Assembly (NCBI RefSeq): GCF_003627965.1
Contig: NZ_RBWE01000001.1
Span: 2,647,637-2,711,636 of the forward strand
Direction of reading: 5' to 3'
Length of the DNA stretch: 64,000 bases
From: Desulfofundulus salinus
GTDB taxonomy: Bacteria > Bacillota > Desulfotomaculia > Desulfotomaculales > Desulfovirgulaceae
In this document: positions 60,338-64,000 of the stretch, in pieces
Layout of the letters: each line of letters begins with the position of its first letter
Position numbering within the stretch: the first letter of the stretch is position 1
Program-made: the position numbers and the translations under genes
Notes under the pieces: generated by a model
Databases searched by the model: none
Told to the model about the DNA's origin: nothing
Seen by the model: the letters and a program-made list of their open reading frames with translations, nothing else

Positions 60338-61189
60338 CTACCCCACCAGGGAAAACCGCTGCAATAAAGGGAAGGGATCGACCAGGTGTTTTTTCAACCA
60401 ACCGGATGCCTCCCCCAACCCGAAAGCCAGGCCCATTAATTCGGTAAAGTAAAACACGGGGATGCCCTCTTGAGCCGGGCGGCGCATCTCCAGGTTGTTC
60501 TGGCACAACGGACAGGCGCTAACCAGGGCGTCGGCCCCGGCTTCCCGGGCGGCGGACAAAAGCCGGGCAACCAGCTGCTCCACCACCTCCGGCCGGGTCA
60601 GGGAAAGCCCGGCCCCGCAACAGGTGGTTTTATAACACCAGGGAACCGGCTCCGCCCCCAGGGCGGCAACCAGCTCATCCAGGGAGGTGGGGTCTTCGGC
60701 CCGGTCAAAGGGGCGCACTTCGGGCGGTCGGACTAAAAGGCACCCATAATAGCAGGCCAGCTTTAGACCAGTCAGGGACTGCCGTACCGTTTGGGCAACC
60801 CTTTCCATGCCCACCTGTACCCTGACCACTTCCAGAAAGGAATAAATCTGGATCTCACCGGTGTAGGAAAAGCCCGCCAGCATTTCTCCCCGCGCCCTTT
60901 CCCCGGGGTCATGCCTCATCTGGTGGTCGGCTTTGGACAGGCGGGTGTAACAGGCCGAGCAGGGCACCACCAGGTCCCGACCCTGCTGCTGGGCCAGGGC
61001 GATATTGTGGGCCGCCAGTCCCAAAGTCAGGTCTTTGTTCACCGCGTGGGCCGAAGAGGAGCCGCAGCAGGTCCAGCCGGGCAGCTCCACCAGCTCCAGC
61101 CCCAGAGCCCCGGCCACCGCCCGGGTGGAAAGGTTGTATTCCACCCCGGTGGCCTCCAGGGAGCAGCCAGGATAGTAGCTGTATTGCAT
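60338..61189 (-). CDS. hdrB: Heterodisulfide reductase subunit B-like protein
   Basis: A 283-residue protein with two CCG domains that hold noncubane [4Fe-4S] clusters: YPGCSLEATG...WTCCGSSSAH...CSACYTR and YYGCLLVRPP...TTCCGAGLSLT...CPLCQNN. The start ATG at 61189 fits the standard N-terminus MQYSYYPGCSLE and has AGAGGTG upstream. HdrB is the site of thiol/disulfide or similar two-electron chemistry in Hdr complexes. Last gene of hdrA-mvhD-frhB-hdrC-hdrB. In non-methanogens the disulfide partner is not known (CoM/CoB absent). Confidence 0.92.
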   Translation of the reverse strand: MQYSYYPGCSLEATGVEYNLSTRAVAGALGLELVELPGWTCCGSSSAHAVNKDLTLGLAAHNIALAQQQGRDLVVPCSACYTRLSKADHQMRHDPGERARGEMLAGFSYTGEIQIYSFLEVVRVQVGMERVAQTVRQSLTGLKLACYYGCLLVRPPEVRPFDRAEDPTSLDELVAALGAEPVPWCYKTTCCGAGLSLTRPEVVEQLVARLLSAAREAGADALVSACPLCQNNLEMRRPAQEGIPVFYFTELMGLAFGLGEASGWLKKHLVDPFPLLQRFSLVG

Positions 61190-61257
61190 GATGATGCACC
61201 TCTTCCAGAAAACGATCAAAAACGCTTGTCGCCAGAGAGGCACGGCGTTGCCCCTGT

Positions 61258-61827
61258 TTACCCCTGCCCGCCGGCCCGCTCAAAGATCTGGCGCACCGCC
61301 GGGTCTTTTTTGAGGCGCGGTAACAGGGGCAGCTTACCCCGCCGGAAGAGCTGCCAGCCCAGCTTCATATCCGCAAAAAGATTGCCGGTTTTTAACTTGT
61401 ACTTGAGCATCAACATGGTTTCGTGAATCCGGCCGGTAGCCCTGATTTCATTGAGAAACAGATTATGAAACATTGGGCCGGTCTCACCGGCAGGGGTAAT
61501 GCCACGCTCAACGGCCATTTGTTTTAATGTGTCCATTACCTCTGCGATGCGAATGCCGTTGGGACAGCGCAGGCCGCAGGTTTCACAGGACGTACAAAGC
61601 CAGATGGTCCTGCTCCTAAACACCGCGTCCCTGGCCCCGTACTGAATCAGGCGCATAATTTCATTGGGCGTATAATCACCTTCCTGGGTGGGGTAACAGC
61701 CGGAGGCGCATTTCTGGCACTGAAAGCAGAGCTCCAGGGGCTGACCGCTTAAGCGAGCCACCTCTTCCCGGAACGCCACATCCACTGTTATTGCCCCTGC
61801 CGGAAGGTGGAGAGTGGCCGTGGCCAT
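61258..61827 (-). CDS. hdrC: Heterodisulfide reductase subunit C-like iron-sulfur protein
   Basis: A 189-residue protein with two [4Fe-4S] motifs: CFQCQKCASGCYP (about residues 34-46) and CTSCETCGLRCP (about 78-89). It passes electrons between HdrA and HdrB. Length and Cys pattern are typical of HdrC. ATG at 61827 with GGTGAG; 51 bases after the FrhB/FdhB-like gene. The C-terminal 100 residues are helical (MLMLKYKLKTGNLFADMKLGWQL), common in HdrC of acetogens and sulfate reducers. Confidence 0.92.
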   Translation of the reverse strand: MATATLHLPAGAITVDVAFREEVARLSGQPLELCFQCQKCASGCYPTQEGDYTPNEIMRLIQYGARDAVFRSRTIWLCTSCETCGLRCPNGIRIAEVMDTLKQMAVERGITPAGETGPMFHNLFLNEIRATGRIHETMLMLKYKLKTGNLFADMKLGWQLFRRGKLPLLPRLKKDPAVRQIFERAGGQG

Positions 61828-61877
61828 GAAAACTCACCTCACATCACTGCCGACTGCGGGATTTAGAGACTGCTGCA

Positions 61878-63005
61878 TTACCGGGGCTCCAGTTCGTGCT
61901 CCTTGTAGGTGGTCAAGGGAGGCGGTTCGTCAACACTGGCACCGGGCACATAGTCAAAGAGCTGCTGCAGTTGTTGCCCGATGGTGCGGAAAAGAAGGGT
62001 CAGGGGTATCTTGCTGGGACAGCCGCTTTCACATTGGCCGCAGCCCACGCAGCTGACACCCATGTGATGCATGCGCGTCAGGTGATACAGCAGCGTGTCG
62101 GTGGGCAGCTCCAGCGCACCCCGGGCCGCCGCCCAGTGCAGGTACCTGGACGGCTCGTGTTCAAACAGGTTGCTGTCAAAAACACACTCCCGGCAGACAC
62201 AAATGGGACAAACCTCCCGGCAGTTATGACAGCCAAGGCAGGGGGCCAGTTCATCCAGCAGCCGGTTGACGTCCGCAACCCGTGAAGCAAAATCCCGGCA
62301 CATTTCTTTTGCCAGTTCGCGGCGCTGTGTTTGCAGGGATTCGATGAGGGATTGCCTGGCCGCCGGCAATTCGTGCGGAACTAAAATGCCGCCGTCAAAG
62401 AGAGCGTCCAGGTTAACCCGTTCATCGTCGCAGGCAATGTAGAGTTCCCGGCTGACATCACAGCCCGCCCAGTGCAGAGACAAATGAGCACCGGAAGGAG
62501 ATACGGCATCGCAAATGGTGCAGGCCGTTCTGATTTTCGTCCCGTTCAAGGCCGCCTTGCCGGAGCCCGCCGCCTGGGCCAGCCAGGCGTCGGTATCAAA
62601 GCCTGCCCCCGTCAGGTGGTAATAATCGGCCGGTTCAAAGGTGCCCAGGCAGTCCGTACCGATGATCAGCACCTGCTCCAGGGTGATCTGCTGGAATTTG
62701 GCCATTTCCACCAGCGCCCGGATTTCACAGGGACGCAAAACCGCCCCCACTTTCACCCCGGGATCCCGGGAAGTCAGCCTGCTTACGGCCCGGGCAGCAT
62801 TGATAATGGCCACGGGGGCAAAGGGGTTCGCGCCGGACAGCCCATCCCCGGACACGGCCAGGGCGGGCACCACCATGCGCCGGGAAGGCACTTCCCTGGG
62901 AACGATCAGGGCATCCACCACCTGCCGGTCCAGCAGGGCCTGGAAAAAGTTTGCCGCGGCCTGCCGGGGGGAACCGGATTCAACCTTAAGTAAAGCCGTT
63001 TTCAT
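61878..63005 (-). CDS. FrhB/FdhB-like iron-sulfur flavoprotein
   Basis: A 375-residue protein. The FrhB/FdhB beta-subunit fold is recognised by VKVGAVLRPCEIRALVEMAKFQQITLEQVLIIGTDCLGTFEP near residues 85-125. Two cysteine clusters follow: CLGCHNCREVCPICVCREC (near 255-273) and SCVGCGQCESGCP (near 320-331), plus isolated cysteines. In F420 hydrogenases and formate dehydrogenases this subunit handles FAD and an electron acceptor; without F420 genes here, the acceptor might be NAD(P), ferredoxin or formate-dehydrogenase-derived electrons. Located between mvhD and hdrC, so it is probably the electron-input subunit of this Hdr complex. ATG at 63005. Confidence 0.78.
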   Translation of the reverse strand: MKTALLKVESGSPRQAAANFFQALLDRQVVDALIVPREVPSRRMVVPALAVSGDGLSGANPFAPVAIINAARAVSRLTSRDPGVKVGAVLRPCEIRALVEMAKFQQITLEQVLIIGTDCLGTFEPADYYHLTGAGFDTDAWLAQAAGSGKAALNGTKIRTACTICDAVSPSGAHLSLHWAGCDVSRELYIACDDERVNLDALFDGGILVPHELPAARQSLIESLQTQRRELAKEMCRDFASRVADVNRLLDELAPCLGCHNCREVCPICVCRECVFDSNLFEHEPSRYLHWAAARGALELPTDTLLYHLTRMHHMGVSCVGCGQCESGCPSKIPLTLLFRTIGQQLQQLFDYVPGASVDEPPPLTTYKEHELEPR

Positions 63006-63041
63006 AATCCATCACCTTTTTACAAGCAACCCATTACCCCT

Positions 63042-63539
63042 TCAAATATCCCAACGGCGGCGCAGGGGGTTGGGCCCCAGTTTTTTCAACTCGTTAACCA
63101 TTTCCTGGACTGTTTCGGCAAACCGCTTGCCCTCGGAAGCGCTGATGAAACGGAACCACACCCGTTCTTCTCCGATGCCGAACTGCTTGAGGATGGCCCG
63201 CAGGGCCGCAAGACGGCGCCGGGCCTTATAATTGCCACTACCATAGTGGCAATCTCCCGGGTGTCACCCGCCCACCAGCACGCCGTCGGCCCCGTCCATC
63301 AGGGGGCGCAGGATATAGAGGGGATCCACAGAACCGGTGCACATAACCCTTACCAGACGTATGTTGGGCGGGTACTGGATGCGCGAGGTCCCGGCCAGGT
63401 CCGCCCCTGCGTAGGAACACCAGTTGCACACCAGACCGACAATTTTGGGCTCGAAGGAAGCCACCACTTTCAGGTCGGGTTCCCGCCGTTCTTGCGAAAC
63501 CGGGTCTGCTAACGGCGGTTGCGAAAGCATCACGCTCAT
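63042..63539 (-). CDS. mvhD: Selenoprotein MvhD-like electron-transfer subunit (in-frame UGA = Sec92)
   Basis: An MvhD-family protein of 165 residues, read through a TGA at 63266-63264. Upstream of it: KIVGLVCNWCSYAGADLAGTSR and MCTGSVDPLYILRPL; downstream: HPGDCHYGSGNYKARRRLAALR and ISASEGKRFAETV, all in one frame and all family-typical. The TGA sits where other MvhD proteins have the first cysteine of GGCHPGDCHY. A perfect 10-bp hairpin (63231-63253) begins 10 bases after the TGA and is a likely bacterial SECIS. The ATG at 63539 has GAGGAGG; about 30 N-terminal residues are extra. It carries a [2Fe-2S] cluster and links HdrA to a partner oxidoreductase. Confidence 0.9.
63231..63253 (-). promoter_or_regulatory. 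Candidate SECIS element for Sec92 of MvhD
   Basis: Perfect 10-bp stem ATTGCCACTA/TAGTGGCAAT with a TGG loop (apical AUGGU, containing GGU) in the coding strand, starting 10 bases after the UGA. The loop lies about 21 bases from the UGA, as in known bacterial SECIS elements. Confidence 0.75.
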
Positions 63540-63634
63540 GGGAAAACCTCCTCACTTGAATACTTAACGGTGCACGGACTTGGTGCGCCGGTCTTTTGGC
63601 CAACGGCCTTCGGAAAACCAATTCTCGTGCGTTG

Positions 63635-64000
63635 TTACACCGCTTCCAGGGCCGCGCTGACCATGGCCAGCAACTGTCCCTTTTCATAACCCTTCTGCTG
63701 GGAAGCGCCGTTGGGACATGCGGCCACACAGGCCCCGCACCCCTGGCACAGGGCTTCGTTCACATCGGCCACCCGTCGCAAAGGGTCTATGCTCCGGGCC
63801 TGGTAGTCACACACCTTAACGCACATGCCGCAGCCCACGCAGAGTTCCTCCTCCACCGTGGCGGTAATGGCCACGTTGGCCAGGCGGTCCCTGGCCAGCA
63901 GCGTCACCGCCCGCATGGCCGCTGCATTGGCCTGGGTGATGCTTTCCCCCACCAGCTTGGGCGAGTGGGCCAGGCCGCACAGGTACAACCCTTCCGCCGC
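63635..64000 (-). CDS. hdrA: Heterodisulfide reductase subunit A-like protein (C-terminal part only)
   Basis: Only the last ~121 codons are inside the window; the gene continues past 64000. Visible: LYLCGLAHSPKLVGESITQANAAAMRA, the FAD-domain end of HdrA, then two [4Fe-4S] motifs EELCVGCGMCVKVCDYQA and ALCQGCGACVAACPNGA. HdrA carries the bifurcating FAD. It is the first gene of this operon as seen, 95 bases upstream of mvhD. Whether HdrA itself contains selenocysteine cannot be judged from the part available. Confidence 0.9.
   Translation of the reverse strand, partial: AAEGLYLCGLAHSPKLVGESITQANAAAMRAVTLLARDRLANVAITATVEEELCVGCGMCVKVCDYQARSIDPLRRVADVNEALCQGCGACVAACPNGASQQKGYEKGQLLAMVSAALEAV

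Noticed and set aside
63264..63539. MvhD as a truncated pseudogene of 91 residues
   Set aside because: Similarity continues in the same frame after the TGA to a normal stop, the TGA replaces a conserved cysteine, and a SECIS-like hairpin follows; selenocysteine is the better explanation.
1..64000. CRISPR arrays, rRNA and tRNA genes, IS elements, phage genes
   Set aside because: None with recognisable repeats, stems or transposase motifs was found on reading both strands.

Overview
The window looks like the chromosome of an anaerobic, spore-forming, Gram-positive bacterium of the Desulfotomaculum/Pelotomaculum type (Peptococcaceae). This is inferred from sporulation genes (spoVT, yabP, yabQ, spoIIE, a SpoIID-like gene), Firmicutes LexA boxes, formate-tetrahydrofolate ligase (Wood-Ljungdahl pathway), and heterodisulfide-reductase-type electron transfer genes with a selenocysteine-containing MvhD. 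No rRNA, tRNA, CRISPR array, insertion sequence or phage gene was recognised.

Layout. Positions 1-6.3 kb (minus) hold NAD synthesis (nadA, and nadB cut by the window edge) and a pantothenate operon (a DUF2520 PanG-like reductase, panB, panC, panD) behind a leader with an attenuator. 6.5-10.2 kb (plus) carries an MFS transporter, an amidohydrolase and a HepT/MntA-type toxin-antitoxin pair whose first gene seems frameshifted at its start. 10.2-16.6 kb (minus) is folate and one-carbon metabolism (folP, folB, folK, fhs) with an HD protein, a DUF134 regulator, a FlK-like thioesterase and ndk. 16.8-24.6 kb (minus) is the conserved cell-division/sporulation block divIC, yabR, ppx/gppA, spoIIE, tilS, ftsH.

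From about 24.7 to 45.9 kb lies a 21-kb island for a B12-dependent diol-dehydratase (PDU-type) bacterial microcompartment. It has a PocR-domain histidine kinase and AraC-type response regulator, five shell proteins, dehydratase PduCDE with reactivase PduGH, PduP, PduL, PduO, PduS, a EutJ-like chaperone, a flavoprotein-family protein, a butyrate-kinase-family kinase and two close glycerol-dehydrogenase paralogues, one at each end of the structural operon. The island sits exactly between yabQ and divIC, which are normally adjacent. The other half of that block (spoVT, mazG, hup, a possible rqcP relic, SpoIID-like, yabP, yabQ) follows at 45.9-51.1 kb.

51.3-58.2 kb contains two PF03601-type (YeiH) membrane transporters, a small membrane protein, a divergent two-component system and a membrane PAS sensor without an output domain. 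58.3-60.3 kb holds an SOS-controlled dinB with a Cys-rich partner. 60.3-64 kb (minus) is hdrA (partial), a selenocysteine mvhD, an FrhB/FdhB-like flavoprotein, hdrC and hdrB, probably one electron-transfer complex.

Likely joint function of the island: PduCDE converts a 1,2-diol (1,2-propanediol, or glycerol/ethylene glycol) to an aldehyde inside the shell. PduP oxidises this to acyl-CoA, PduL and the Buk-like kinase turn it into carboxylate and ATP, and the iron-type alcohol dehydrogenase paralogues may reduce aldehyde or oxidise alcohol. PduO, PduS and PduGH keep B12 active. Substrate identity cannot be settled from sequence. Searches or computations named below were not run.
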